64,000 nucleotides of DNA from Flavihumibacter cheonanensis (GTDB lineage: Bacteria; Bacteroidota; Bacteroidia; Chitinophagales; Chitinophagaceae). Within the stretch, counting starts at the first letter, position 1. Each line of letters starts with the position of its first letter. The stretch covers positions 1,178,001-1,242,000 of the forward strand of contig NZ_JAKRWF010000001.1 of assembly GCF_022352215.1 (NCBI RefSeq), written 5' to 3'. The translations under genes and the position numbers were made by a program. This document shows positions 8,958 through 17,819 of this stretch, in pieces. Under the pieces are notes generated by a model. It was given only the letters and a program-made list of their open reading frames with translations, did not search any database and was not told the origin of the DNA.

Positions 8958-11018
8958 TTATAGACGTACGCCTTGAAAGATTCCTTTTCCTCCTGCCGTA
9001 AACCCATTGTTGATAGTGAAGCTTGCTTCTGCTCCACCAAAAGATATCGACTGTTCAGACGGACCAACATTCACCTCTCCGATACCTGTCTGAACTTTTG
9101 TATCTAGTACATTGGTGGTAACACCAATCCCTACCTCTGCTTTGATGCCGGCATCTTTTAATCCGGTTCGATCAAATTCCAGGAAGCCAGTTGCCTGTAC
9201 GGAAGCTTCCAGCTGTAAGGGACCACTTCCGATTTTTTTACTGTCTCCTGCAGTAATTTCAATTGTGCAGCGTTGAAATTCATCCCAGAAATTCCGGTTC
9301 TCTTCGCGATCTGCTGACCTGGTTTCCCAATCCAGTTTGATACCCTTTACATCTATTTTTGCAATTGTTCGACCACAAATTGTTTCAATGGAACCAAAAC
9401 CAAAATCAGATACACTCCGGTTGGTACAGTTGATGTCATCATAGTCGGCCAGTCCATGTTTTATGAACTCCTTTTCTTCCTTTTTGAAACAAAGTTGTTC
9501 AGGTGAGCGAAAAATGAGCATATCCTTCGGCAACATGATGTAGGACAACCATTCAATTTTGGCTTGATTAACCGATAACTCAAATTGTTCCGGAAACTCA
9601 CTGTAAAATTTATAATTCACGAGTTCGGAAATGCGCTTTTTTGCGCGATCCCGTTGCCGCAAACAAAAAGCTTCCACCCGACTATTAACATCGCGAAGCA
9701 GTTTATCATTGGCTGCATCAATTGCTGCACAATACCCCTCGTTGATGCCTTCTCCTTCCCTGCCAGGTTTGATTTTTTCATAAATCTTGCGGAGCTCTTC
9801 TGCATGTGCTGCCTTCATCTGGTTCAAGGTATCCTGGAATGCCAACAGGGCCAGTCCCAACGGATCTCTGGCTTCTCTCTCCAACAGCTCTTCCACGTAG
9901 GGACGAAGTTTGATGACAGCCTTAGGTACTACTGCTGCTATCATATCTTGTTGCATTCTCCGCTCCCATCCCTGCCGGGCAGCTTCTGCCAGTACCTCCT
10001 GCTTTTGTGATAGTTGATTCACCAGAATATCCCAATCCTGCCGGAATCGATTCCATACAGGTTCCATATCCGCACTTTCAGCAACAGTTTTTGGAATGCC
10101 GGGCCAGGAAAATTTGGAGAGTCCCAATTGATCGGTAGCATTAGCTGGTTTCCAATTGATATCTTCAGCTTTCAACTCATAATCCAGGTCGTTTAGTTTA
10201 TCCTGTTTTTCCTGTGAATACATGCGACTGATTGCCTGTTTCGCAGCTTTCACAGCTGCTGCAGTATTGCCTTTGCTTTCTTCAATGGCAGCTTTAATCT
10301 GGTTGGCCTGTGGATGCCAGGCACATAAGCGGATCGTACTGTCGATGTATTTACTTGCATTCAACAGATCTCCCAATCCGAACCAGGCATGTGCCAGGTT
10401 ATTTAAAATGGTACTATTACGGGGATATTGTTTGTTGAGCAATTGGAGAATGGGGATAGCCAGGTGTTCTCCTCCGTTCATATTCAATAAGGCTGCAAGA
10501 TTGTTCAGCTTATTGCCATCCGCAGGATCTTCCTTGCAGGCTTCTGTCATCACAAACAGAGCCGCCTTACTATTCCCAAAAGCCAGATAACCTGCGGCAG
10601 CAATTGCAGTAATGGACTTACCCGGATTTTCTTTTCTTAGTTCCTGCAGTTGTTGCCGGGTTTTTTCCTGCCATTCCGCGGGTAGTTTAGTACGCAGTTG
10701 CTGCTGTAGTTGTTGGATATAGGAACTTATGGTTGCAGAGGTAAGCACCGCTTTGGGAATGGCGGCAATACGAGTTGCATCTTTTTTAGGAACAGCGGTT
10801 TGGCTTGTTGCCTTTTGCTCATTAGCCATTGCAAATGCCGCCATTTTTTGCATGTCCTGCAGATTAGGCATACCTGACATGCCTTCCTGCATGGCATTCA
10901 TCATTTCTGCCATTTCTTCCTTGGTAGGAGGTTTTTCTTTTTTGACCGGTTTCTTTTGTGCGAGCGCAGTACCAGCAAGACTACAACACGCCACGATCAG
11001 TATAAGGATTCGTTTCAT
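8958..11018 (-). CDS. Exported TPR-repeat protein
   Basis: 686 residues with signal peptide (GTALAQ). A Lys/Met-rich segment at ~25-70 is followed by helical repeats at ~135-265 (LNNLAALL..., LNNLAHAWFGLGDLLNASKYID) that match tetratricopeptide repeats, then a long helical middle and a beta-rich C-terminal ~130 residues (VGIGVTTNVLDTKVQTGIGE, SFGGAEASFTI). TPRs mediate protein-protein contact, so it may be a scaffold for the other exported products of the operon. No catalytic motif is recognised. Confidence 0.75.
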   Translation of the reverse strand: MKRILILIVACCSLAGTALAQKKPVKKEKPPTKEEMAEMMNAMQEGMSGMPNLQDMQKMAAFAMANEQKATSQTAVPKKDATRIAAIPKAVLTSATISSYIQQLQQQLRTKLPAEWQEKTRQQLQELRKENPGKSITAIAAAGYLAFGNSKAALFVMTEACKEDPADGNKLNNLAALLNMNGGEHLAIPILQLLNKQYPRNSTILNNLAHAWFGLGDLLNASKYIDSTIRLCAWHPQANQIKAAIEESKGNTAAAVKAAKQAISRMYSQEKQDKLNDLDYELKAEDINWKPANATDQLGLSKFSWPGIPKTVAESADMEPVWNRFRQDWDILVNQLSQKQEVLAEAARQGWERRMQQDMIAAVVPKAVIKLRPYVEELLEREARDPLGLALLAFQDTLNQMKAAHAEELRKIYEKIKPGREGEGINEGYCAAIDAANDKLLRDVNSRVEAFCLRQRDRAKKRISELVNYKFYSEFPEQFELSVNQAKIEWLSYIMLPKDMLIFRSPEQLCFKKEEKEFIKHGLADYDDINCTNRSVSDFGFGSIETICGRTIAKIDVKGIKLDWETRSADREENRNFWDEFQRCTIEITAGDSKKIGSGPLQLEASVQATGFLEFDRTGLKDAGIKAEVGIGVTTNVLDTKVQTGIGEVNVGPSEQSISFGGAEASFTINNGFTAGGKGIFQGVRL

Positions 11019-11041
11019 AGTTTTTGTTTTATGGAGATAAA

Positions 11042-11503
11042 TTACTGAAGGCTGCCACCTAAAATATTGGTCACATTGGCTACCTGTTTAATCATCCGGG
11101 TTAAGAGTTTTACATTGGTAGCAGCCAGGTACACATCGGCTCGTACAAAGACAGTGTGAGATTCATCCATTCCAATTTTTACCAGATCAAAATGATGATT
11201 TTGTTGCAACAAAAATGGATAGGCAGTACTATCTAATTTACCCGAAACAGCTGCTGAAAGATTGGTGTAGATAAGGAGCAGGTCACTGGCTTTTTGTACA
11301 ACCAGGTCAAATTCTTTCACATACTCACCTGTATAGGGAATCACAGCCAAACTATCGTGTACCATCCTGTAGGGCAATCCTGACTCTGCTACTAATTTCT
11401 CCAGCCGAAAGGGTTCAGGTTTAATTGGGGACTTAGCTTTGGTTTGGGCAATTGCCAGTATTGGCAACACCAACATCAGAGCTAAATAAAGATTTGTTTT
11501 CAT
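11042..11503 (-). CDS. Exported small protein, possibly YbjN/CesT-chaperone fold
   Basis: 153 residues with signal peptide (LAIAQ). The mature part has the alternating beta-strand and helix pattern of YbjN or type III secretion chaperone-like domains: LLLIYTNLSAAVSGK, then FDLVKIGMDESHTVFVRADV, then a C-terminal helix. This is a fold-level guess with no motif proof. Second gene of the operon, 12 bases after the Hcp-like gene and 23 bases before the TPR gene. Confidence 0.65.
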   Translation of the reverse strand: MKTNLYLALMLVLPILAIAQTKAKSPIKPEPFRLEKLVAESGLPYRMVHDSLAVIPYTGEYVKEFDLVVQKASDLLLIYTNLSAAVSGKLDSTAYPFLLQQNHHFDLVKIGMDESHTVFVRADVYLAATNVKLLTRMIKQVANVTNILGGSLQ

Positions 11504-11515
11504 GCTAAGTATTGA

Positions 11516-12031
11516 TTAAAATGTATTCCAGCTAGCACCAGCCTTAAAGTCGTATCCGGTTTTACCGGCTATAGTTACCACACCGGATTTTCGGTTCCAT
11601 TCATAATGGGTAGTACCAATCCGATCTGCCCGAAGGGTAACTTCAGTTGTGCCATTCGTATCTCTTGTATTCAGTATTGTTACTCCCTCTAGCCTAACCG
11701 TAGAACGAAGCAGCATCTTTTCTGAACCCTGGGTCATTAAACTGAAAACAGCCCACACAAAACCACCCTTTTCACCAGCTGCAGCCGACAAAATGGAACT
11801 GGCACCACCAGATGGCATGCTAAACCGTAGTTCCGGATTACCACTGCTGACACCGGAAAATTGCAGCACCTCAATCTGGCGCTCATAACCACGGGCAACA
11901 CTGGTACCTTTTACCAACTTACCATTGGCATCCATGAGTTGAAGAAAAACCGGTTCCTTTACAGGAGCCATTGCTACCAGCATCAGCCCGTTTACCAGGA
12001 AGAGCAGGCAGAACTTGAAGATTCGTTTCAT
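11516..12031 (-). CDS. Secreted Hcp-like (type VI tube protein fold) protein
   Basis: 171 residues with a signal peptide (LMLVAMAP). The start of the mature part, VFLQLMDANGKLVKGTS then RQIEVLQFSG, matches the Hcp family signature in which a KGES segment is followed by IEVLSFS, and the downstream beta-strands (RSTVRLEGVTI, TEVTLRADRIG) fit a small beta-barrel. Hcp proteins of type VI systems lack signal peptides and come with sheath genes; none are here, so this is more likely an exported Hcp-fold protein with another role. First gene of the five-gene operon. Confidence 0.6.
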   Translation of the reverse strand: MKRIFKFCLLFLVNGLMLVAMAPVKEPVFLQLMDANGKLVKGTSVARGYERQIEVLQFSGVSSGNPELRFSMPSGGASSILSAAAGEKGGFVWAVFSLMTQGSEKMLLRSTVRLEGVTILNTRDTNGTTEVTLRADRIGTTHYEWNRKSGVVTIAGKTGYDFKAGASWNTF

Positions 12032-12081
12032 GTTGAGGGGATTTAATGCTGTAAACCTAGCGCTCTCCCTACCCTTCCGGT

Positions 12082-12099
12082 ATCCTGTAAAAACAGGAT
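12082..12099. promoter_or_regulatory. Palindrome between divergent operon and two-component genes
   Basis: Perfect 7-bp inverted repeat ATCCTGT / ACAGGAT with a 4-base A loop, in the ~160-bp region between the exported-protein operon (minus) and the histidine kinase (plus). A TTTTT tract follows it on the plus strand, so it may be an operator for the divergent promoters or a weak terminator-like hairpin. Confidence 0.4.
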
Positions 12100-12193
12100 T
12101 TTTGAACTATCTTGAAAAAAATCATGGAAAAAAGGGAGCTGGTAGCTGTGATTGATTTTATTCTTTTGTACTGCATTTATCAAATTGGCATTC

Positions 12194-14125
12194 ATGAAAG
12201 GAGTATTGCTATCGGTTTCGATTCTATTGTCCATTTCCGTTGCCGCACAGGAACTCCTGAACAGGGATAGCCTCTTGCGATTACTGCCCCAAAGCCGGGA
12301 TTCGGCCAGGGTAGAACTCCTGATTCAAATCGGACAACAATATGAAGGAAGTGAGCCGGAACTATCCAAACAGTATTACCGGCAGGCGCGCGAGCTGAGC
12401 AAAAAAATCGGATACCGCCTGGGAGAAATAAAATTTGTCACCAACTATACTTTCCTGCTGAACATGCAGGGATATTATGACTCTTCCCTGCAATTCAACC
12501 TGGAGGGAGAACGCATAGCCAATGAAATCCGGCACGAAGAATACATGGCCAAAACAGCCTTCAATACCGGTAATTCCTACCGCTTGCTGGAAGAATATGA
12601 AAAGGCCCTCGCCAAATACCTGGATACCTATCCCCTGTTGGAGCGCCTCGACAATCCCTTTATGATGGCACAGGCGCTGGACATTATACAGGGGCTCTAT
12701 ACCGAACTGAAGCAATACCGCCGTTCTATCAACTATGGAAAGCAGGCCGTTGAACTGCTTCAGAAAGAAGGCCATCCCATATTGCTGGCAATTGCCGTTA
12801 ACAACCTGGGGATGAACTACACAAAACTTAGGCTCTACGATTCCGCACTCATCTGTTACCAGGAATCCTTACAACTCTCCCTCGAATCGGAAAACAAACA
12901 CCTGGAATCGGCAGCTTACCTGAATATCGGTGATGTATACCTGAAATCATTGCAATACGATAAGATTGAATCTTACATGAGGAAGGCATTGCTGCTTTCA
13001 AAAGAACTGGGATCTTTTTCTTCACAGGCAATTGCTTATCGTGGTATATCCTATAGCCATTTTTATCGCCGGCAATATGAATCTGCAAGAAAATTTGCCG
13101 ACTCTTCTCTAGCCCTTGCCTTGCAACATCAATTAAAACCGGAACTGCAGAAGACTTATGCGCATTTAGCCAATCTTTCCTATGCTGTACAGCAACATCA
13201 GGAAGGCGACCAATACGCTATCAAAGCAGCCGAAATAAGTGATAGCCTGTTAAATGAATCCATCCAGAAACGAACAATTGAGATGGATAAAAAATACCAG
13301 AGCGCGCTTAAAGACAGCCAAATCAGTTTGCAACAGGCATCGCTGAAAGTTAAAACGAGTTGGAATTACGCACTGACAGGAGGTGCTGCAGCTTTGTTAC
13401 TGTTGTCCTTGCTCACGTACAGAAACTATAGGCAGCGGCAGCGCATCCAGGAACAACGGATTTCAGAACTCGAAACAGAAAAACAATTAGCAGCAACCGG
13501 GGCCGTATTAAGAGGAGAAGAACAGGAAAGAACCCGTTTGGCCAAAGACCTGCATGATGGATTGGGCGGGATGTTATCCGGCATAAAATATACCCTCCAC
13601 ACAGTAAAAGGCAACCTGGTGTTAACACCTGAAAATGCTCAGTCGTTTGAAAGAAGTCTGGATATGCTGGATAGCAGCATTCGGGAAATGCGGCGTGTGG
13701 CACATAACATGATGCCGGAAGCCCTGGTAAAATTTGGACTGGATACAGCTCTACAGGATTTTTGTAACGATATCAATCAAAGCGGCGCCTTACAGGTAAG
13801 TTATCAGTCGATCGGGTTAAAAGACACTGAATTGGAACAAACAAAAGCCATCACCATTTACCGGATCGTACAGGAATTACTGAACAACAGCATGAAACAT
13901 GCAGCCGCCCGGCATGCTTTGGTGCAGATCAGCAATAATGAAAACCAATTATCAATAACCGTAGAAGATGATGGAAAAGGATTTGATCCTATAATACTTA
14001 GGCAATCCAGGGGAATTGGCTGGACAAATATCCAGCATCGCATTGAATTTTTAAAAGGGCGTTGGGATGTAGATTCACAACCGGGAAAGGGCACATCAGT
14101 GCATATTGAATTCAGCAGTTCCTGA
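12194..14125 (+). CDS. TPR sensor histidine kinase (HisKA_3 type)
   Basis: 643 residues from ATG 12194 (the frame is open to 12152, but the signal peptide MKGVLLSVSI starts at 12194). The order is: signal peptide ending SVAAQ; periplasmic TPR-like helical repeats to about residue 375; one membrane helix at ~395-415 (GGAAALLLLSLLTY); a coiled segment; a HisKA_3 dimerisation motif LAKDLHDGLGG with phospho-acceptor His454; an ATPase domain with N-box QELLNNSMKHA and G-box EDDGKGFD. It autophosphorylates and should pass phosphate to the NarL-type regulator 18 bases downstream. The divergent exported-protein operon is a likely target. Confidence 0.93.
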   Translation: MKGVLLSVSILLSISVAAQELLNRDSLLRLLPQSRDSARVELLIQIGQQYEGSEPELSKQYYRQARELSKKIGYRLGEIKFVTNYTFLLNMQGYYDSSLQFNLEGERIANEIRHEEYMAKTAFNTGNSYRLLEEYEKALAKYLDTYPLLERLDNPFMMAQALDIIQGLYTELKQYRRSINYGKQAVELLQKEGHPILLAIAVNNLGMNYTKLRLYDSALICYQESLQLSLESENKHLESAAYLNIGDVYLKSLQYDKIESYMRKALLLSKELGSFSSQAIAYRGISYSHFYRRQYESARKFADSSLALALQHQLKPELQKTYAHLANLSYAVQQHQEGDQYAIKAAEISDSLLNESIQKRTIEMDKKYQSALKDSQISLQQASLKVKTSWNYALTGGAAALLLLSLLTYRNYRQRQRIQEQRISELETEKQLAATGAVLRGEEQERTRLAKDLHDGLGGMLSGIKYTLHTVKGNLVLTPENAQSFERSLDMLDSSIREMRRVAHNMMPEALVKFGLDTALQDFCNDINQSGALQVSYQSIGLKDTELEQTKAITIYRIVQELLNNSMKHAAARHALVQISNNENQLSITVEDDGKGFDPIILRQSRGIGWTNIQHRIEFLKGRWDVDSQPGKGTSVHIEFSSS

Positions 14126-14143
14126 TGCTATAAAACAGGCGAA

Positions 14144-14767
14144 ATGGCAGCAACGATAAAACTGTTTATTGTGGATGATCACCATATGGTGATTGAAGGA
14201 ATTTATAGTCTCCTGCAACAGGAAACCCAGCTGGAGTGGATGGGACATGCCACCAATGCCGACAGTTGCCTGGCATTTTTGCGGGTCCGTCAACCCGATA
14301 TCCTGTTTATGGATATAAGTTTGGGAGAAACCAGCGGCATTGATTTATGCAAGACAGTAAAGGAATTGTATCCGGCTGTTTTCATAATCGGACTGAGCAC
14401 CTTTAACCAGCAAAGTTTTATCAAAAAAATGATGGAGCATGGCGCATCGGGATATGTGTTGAAGAATGCAACGAGGCAGGAATTACTGCAGGCAATTGAA
14501 ACCGTACGGCTGGGACAAACCTATTTAAGTCTGGAAGCCGCTCAATCAATATCCAATCAGCAATCGGAAGGTGTACCCTTGCTCACCCGGAGGGAAAAAG
14601 AAGTATTAGAACAAATTGCTGAAGGTCTCACCAACCAGGAGATTGCCGAAAAATTATTCATCAGCAGCACTACTGTGGATACCCACCGCAAAAACCTGTT
14701 GGCTAAATTCAAAGCCCGCAATGTGGCGGCCTTGATAATGATAGCAACGCGCATGCAGGTGATTTGA
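14144..14767 (+). CDS. NarL/FixJ-family response regulator
   Basis: 207 residues. The N-terminal receiver domain has acidic residues at 11-12, phospho-acceptor Asp57 (FMDIS) and a conserved Lys in VLKNA. The C-terminal LuxR-type helix-turn-helix begins LTRREKEVLEQIAEGLTNQE and contains ISSTTVDTHRKNLL. It is the partner of the upstream kinase and a cytosolic DNA-binding regulator, with a probable target in the adjacent divergent operon. Confidence 0.95.
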   Translation: MAATIKLFIVDDHHMVIEGIYSLLQQETQLEWMGHATNADSCLAFLRVRQPDILFMDISLGETSGIDLCKTVKELYPAVFIIGLSTFNQQSFIKKMMEHGASGYVLKNATRQELLQAIETVRLGQTYLSLEAAQSISNQQSEGVPLLTRREKEVLEQIAEGLTNQEIAEKLFISSTTVDTHRKNLLAKFKARNVAALIMIATRMQVI

Positions 14768-14815
14768 TGATTGCTATTCACCAGTTTAACTCTTTTCCAG
14801 GATTGTTATTATGCA

Positions 14816-16234
14816 TTACTCCATTTTTAAATTTTTAGATTCAAAAATGGCTAACTTATTGTATAGGGTCTTTCGATCAATATTAAGCAAGCGGGCCACT
14901 TTTGATTTATTATATTTGTGTTCTCTCATGGTTTTTACAATCAGTTCAAACTCTTTCAACTGCAACACATCTTTAAGTGCATAGATAGGTTTAATACCAG
15001 TTGCCAACACTGATTCTACTATAGCCGCTTCTTGTGTAATGGGTTCATTCTGAATTGAATTTATAAGATTACTCGGGAGGTCTGTAATCATAATGGTTTC
15101 GCTGGCAACCAAACAGGCTCTTCGAATAATATTTTTTAACTCCCGTAAATTACCTGGAAAATCATAGTCCAACAGGGTATTTAATACACCTGTAGAACAA
15201 CCAGTTATAATTTTCCCAAGTTCCTTGTTGGAATTATTTATAAAATGGCTAACCATATTGGGTATTTCATCCTTTCGGTCTCTTAAGGCAGGAAGCTCGA
15301 TATAAAATTCATTAAGCCGGTAATACAAGTCATTCCGAAACAATCCCGACTCAACTTTAGCCTTCAAATGTTCATTGCTGGCAACAATAATCCGTACATC
15401 AATCGGAATATCTGATGAACTTCCAATACGTTTTATGGTTCTTTCCTGCAGTACTCGTAACAATGAAACCTGAATGGAATAGGAAAGGTTGGCTATTTCA
15501 TCCAAAAAAACGGTTCCACCTTGTGCTTGTTCCAGACAACCTCTTTTTAACTGGTGGGCTCCAGTGAATGCACCTTTTTCATGACCAAACAACTCACTGT
15601 TGGCCAATTCTTCCGTAAGTGAGCCACAATCAATTGCAATAAAGGGCTTGGCCCGTCTATTACTTTGTTCATGAATTAACTTGGCAATTATTTCTTTTCC
15701 CGTTCCACTTTCTCCATAAATAATTACTGAAAAGGTGGTTTGGGCCACCAATTTTACTTGCTGTAGCGCTTTTTGAAAACTGACATTGGTCCCTACATAC
15801 ATGTTATTTAATGTAAGCAAACCAATTGGAGAAGATTGCCGGTTTGCTTTGATTGTTAGTTCTGTACCTATCAGCCCCTGCTGATTAAATGCTCCTCTTA
15901 CGGCCGACAACAGATCCTCGGGTATTATTGGTATCAATAAATAATCCACTGCTCCAGCTTGGATAGTGGAAACCGCCTGCTTTAAATTATTGATATCCGA
16001 AGTAAAAATAATAATCGGTGCATTTGTCTTTTTCATAATAAAATGAACCAATTCCGGTGTCGTCATTTTTGGCCAGGAGCATTGGCTGAGAATAATACAA
16101 TCTTCCGGAGCATAAAACTGATTCCAGGCATTAATTGATACTACTGTTTCAACTTCATATAATTTTCTCTTTAAATAGGCAGTAAACAAATTCCTTTGGT
16201 AAGGATCATCTGATAATAGGATAATTCTACTCAT
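14816..16234 (-). CDS. Sigma-54-dependent activator with degenerate receiver domain
   Basis: 472 residues from ATG 16234 (MSRIILLSDD); the frame is open to 16276. The N-terminal ~120 residues have a receiver fold, but the strand that should carry the phospho-Asp reads CIILSQCSWP, so phosphorylation is doubtful. The central AAA+ domain has Walker A GESGTGKE, the sigma-54 contact loop GAFTGA, Walker B GGTVFLDEI and an arginine-finger region. The C-terminal Fis-type helix-turn-helix ends NKSKVARLLNIDRKTLYNKL. It activates sigma-54 promoters. Its trigger is unlikely to be classic phosphotransfer. An 18-bp palindrome lies ~105 bases upstream. Confidence 0.9.
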   Translation of the reverse strand: MSRIILLSDDPYQRNLFTAYLKRKLYEVETVVSINAWNQFYAPEDCIILSQCSWPKMTTPELVHFIMKKTNAPIIIFTSDINNLKQAVSTIQAGAVDYLLIPIIPEDLLSAVRGAFNQQGLIGTELTIKANRQSSPIGLLTLNNMYVGTNVSFQKALQQVKLVAQTTFSVIIYGESGTGKEIIAKLIHEQSNRRAKPFIAIDCGSLTEELANSELFGHEKGAFTGAHQLKRGCLEQAQGGTVFLDEIANLSYSIQVSLLRVLQERTIKRIGSSSDIPIDVRIIVASNEHLKAKVESGLFRNDLYYRLNEFYIELPALRDRKDEIPNMVSHFINNSNKELGKIITGCSTGVLNTLLDYDFPGNLRELKNIIRRACLVASETIMITDLPSNLINSIQNEPITQEAAIVESVLATGIKPIYALKDVLQLKEFELIVKTMREHKYNKSKVARLLNIDRKTLYNKLAIFESKNLKME

Positions 16235-16337
16235 GATTTGATTTAAAAAAAGTAAATTTTCAAGGAACAGATACATTTACCCTTTAAAACTCAAAATATC
16301 ATTATAAGTAGCACATTGCTAAATATGTGGGATCTAG

Positions 16338-16355
16338 TGTAGAATTGATTCTACA
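16338..16355. promoter_or_regulatory. 18-bp palindrome upstream of sigma-54 activator
   Basis: Arms TGTAGAAT and ATTCTACA are perfect 8-bp complements separated by TG. The element is ~105 bases upstream of the activator start at 16234 and has no T-tract, so an operator is more likely than a terminator. An activator-binding site for autoregulation is possible. Confidence 0.45.
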
Positions 16356-16442
16356 GTTTACTTGTAAAGGATTTTGTAGGGACTTACTAAGCGATAGGAT
16401 CAATTGGGTAATGCAATAACCCGGCCACTATGCCAAATAGCC

Positions 16443-16481
16443 ACAAAGATGCCAGCAGATAGAATTTGCTGGCATCTTTGT
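16443..16481. terminator. Long perfect hairpin downstream of DUF892 gene
   Basis: Perfect 15-bp inverted repeat ACAAAGATGCCAGCA / TGCTGGCATCTTTGT with a 9-base loop, 25 bases past the stop of the minus-strand ferritin-like gene. It lacks a strong T-tract on the minus strand but is the obvious transcript end or stabilising 3' hairpin for that gene. Confidence 0.55.
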
Positions 16482-16506
16482 AGTTTGAAATACAGTTCAG
16501 TAGTAT

Positions 16507-17061
16507 TTAATCTTCCTGTTCGGCTTCGATGTTGATATTGTTTTCTGCGATCGACGTAAGCTTTATATCTGCTTGCTTCTCTTCTTCCAGGGTTACTGCT
16601 AACAATTCTGCAGCCTCATTGAAACCGAGTGTTTTAGCAAGAACAGTGAGGGTGCCATAGGAGGAGATCTCATAGTGTTCTACTTTTTGAGCGGCGGCTA
16701 TGATGCCTACATCCCGGGTCAGGGAATCTTCTTTAGTTTCCTCCATAATAGTTTCACCTTCTTTGATCAGTCCTTCCATAGCTTCACATTTTTTAGCTTG
16801 AGCACGCTCACCGATCATTTCAAAAATCTTCTCCAAACGGTTTACATGTTCTTCAGTTTGAACGAGATGTTCATCCAGTGCCGACTGAAGCTCTTCAGTT
16901 GTGGCATTTTTAGACATTTTCGGAAGTGTTTTTAAGAGATTCTTTTCTGCCCAATAAAGATCCTTGAGTGAATTGTGAAAGAATTTTTCCAATGAGGATG
17001 AACCCAAAGAGGATTTCGAAATACCGGGGCCTTTTACTGTAGTGGATTTTGATACTGGCAT
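16507..17061 (-). CDS. DUF892/YciF-type ferritin-like protein
   Basis: About 184 residues from ATG 17061. The all-helical four-helix bundle has carboxylate/His metal-ligand patterns: FFHNSLKDLYWAEK, DEHLVQTEEHVNRLE, KVEHYEISSYG and LEEEKQADIKL. These are the family's hallmark positions. YciE/YciF proteins are stress-induced diiron-type proteins; the reaction is unknown. Residues 1-20 are Ser/Gly/Lys rich and disordered. The region also encodes a single-domain response regulator and a sigma-54 activator, consistent with a stress-response neighbourhood (inference). Confidence 0.9.
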   Translation of the reverse strand: MPVSKSTTVKGPGISKSSLGSSSLEKFFHNSLKDLYWAEKNLLKTLPKMSKNATTEELQSALDEHLVQTEEHVNRLEKIFEMIGERAQAKKCEAMEGLIKEGETIMEETKEDSLTRDVGIIAAAQKVEHYEISSYGTLTVLAKTLGFNEAAELLAVTLEEEKQADIKLTSIAENNINIEAEQED

Positions 17062-17182
17062 GATAATATTTATTTTATGATTCAACATGCTTTAATCAAA
17101 GACTATACCACTGCAGTAGACAAAAAAAACTGTGTAATAAATCAACAAATAGAAGAAGCTGCAGAGCAACAATACCTATTTC

Positions 17183-17617
17183 TTACTGCGCGTTTTTAAT
17201 ATAATTAGGCGATTCACATTCTTTCCAATACTCAACAATTTTTACGATCACCATTTTTAATTTATCATAATTACCCGGTTTTACGAAAAAACCTTGAATG
17301 GATCTTGAATAAGCGTCAATTACATGTTTCTGTTCCGCGCAGGTCGAAAAGAAAAGATATGGAATGGATTTTAATCGTAAGTCTTCATTATTGTGAACTT
17401 TTTCTCGTAATTCCATCCCATTCAGTTTAGGCATGTTTATATCGGAGAGGACAAGGAACGGTTCAATAGCTGTATCGGTCAGGTATTCCAAAGCCTTTAT
17501 ACTGTCCCCAAAGAAAATGAGCTTATTGTCATAATTAAGTTCATTGAATATCTCGGTCAAAATATCCTGGTCATCAACATCGTCTTCTATAATGACAATC
17601 GGACCGCTTTTATTCAT
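17183..17617 (-). CDS. Single-domain CheY/Rcp1-like response regulator
   Basis: 144-residue stand-alone receiver with no output domain. Acidic pocket EDD is at 11-13, phospho-acceptor Asp59 in LSDINMP, the switch residue is Ser91/Thr92 (FFST), and Lys113-Pro114 follow. Rcp1-type receivers act as phosphorelay intermediates or on protein targets, often with phytochrome-like or hybrid kinases. No kinase is adjacent, so its partner is elsewhere. Confidence 0.9.
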   Translation of the reverse strand: MNKSGPIVIIEDDVDDQDILTEIFNELNYDNKLIFFGDSIKALEYLTDTAIEPFLVLSDINMPKLNGMELREKVHNNEDLRLKSIPYLFFSTCAEQKHVIDAYSRSIQGFFVKPGNYDKLKMVIVKIVEYWKECESPNYIKNAQ

Positions 17618-17819
17618 GGTGGAAATTTAGATGGGTAAGGTACACTTGTTTCACAAGTATCTGGATGTTGACTAAATGTCGTTGAAAACCAATAGCTTAT
17701 GAACTCTTCTTCAGTATTTTCTGCAAAAAAAGAGCTTCCAATCCCTTTTGGAATTGCAAAAAGTATATATTTACTTTGTTATTCAAAGTGCTTTTACAAT
17801 GTAATTATAACCGTCCGGG

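Noticed and set aside
11516-12031. A type VI secretion locus, suggested by the Hcp-like gene.
   Set aside because: No sheath, baseplate, VgrG, ClpV or membrane-complex genes are in the window, and the Hcp-like protein has a signal peptide.
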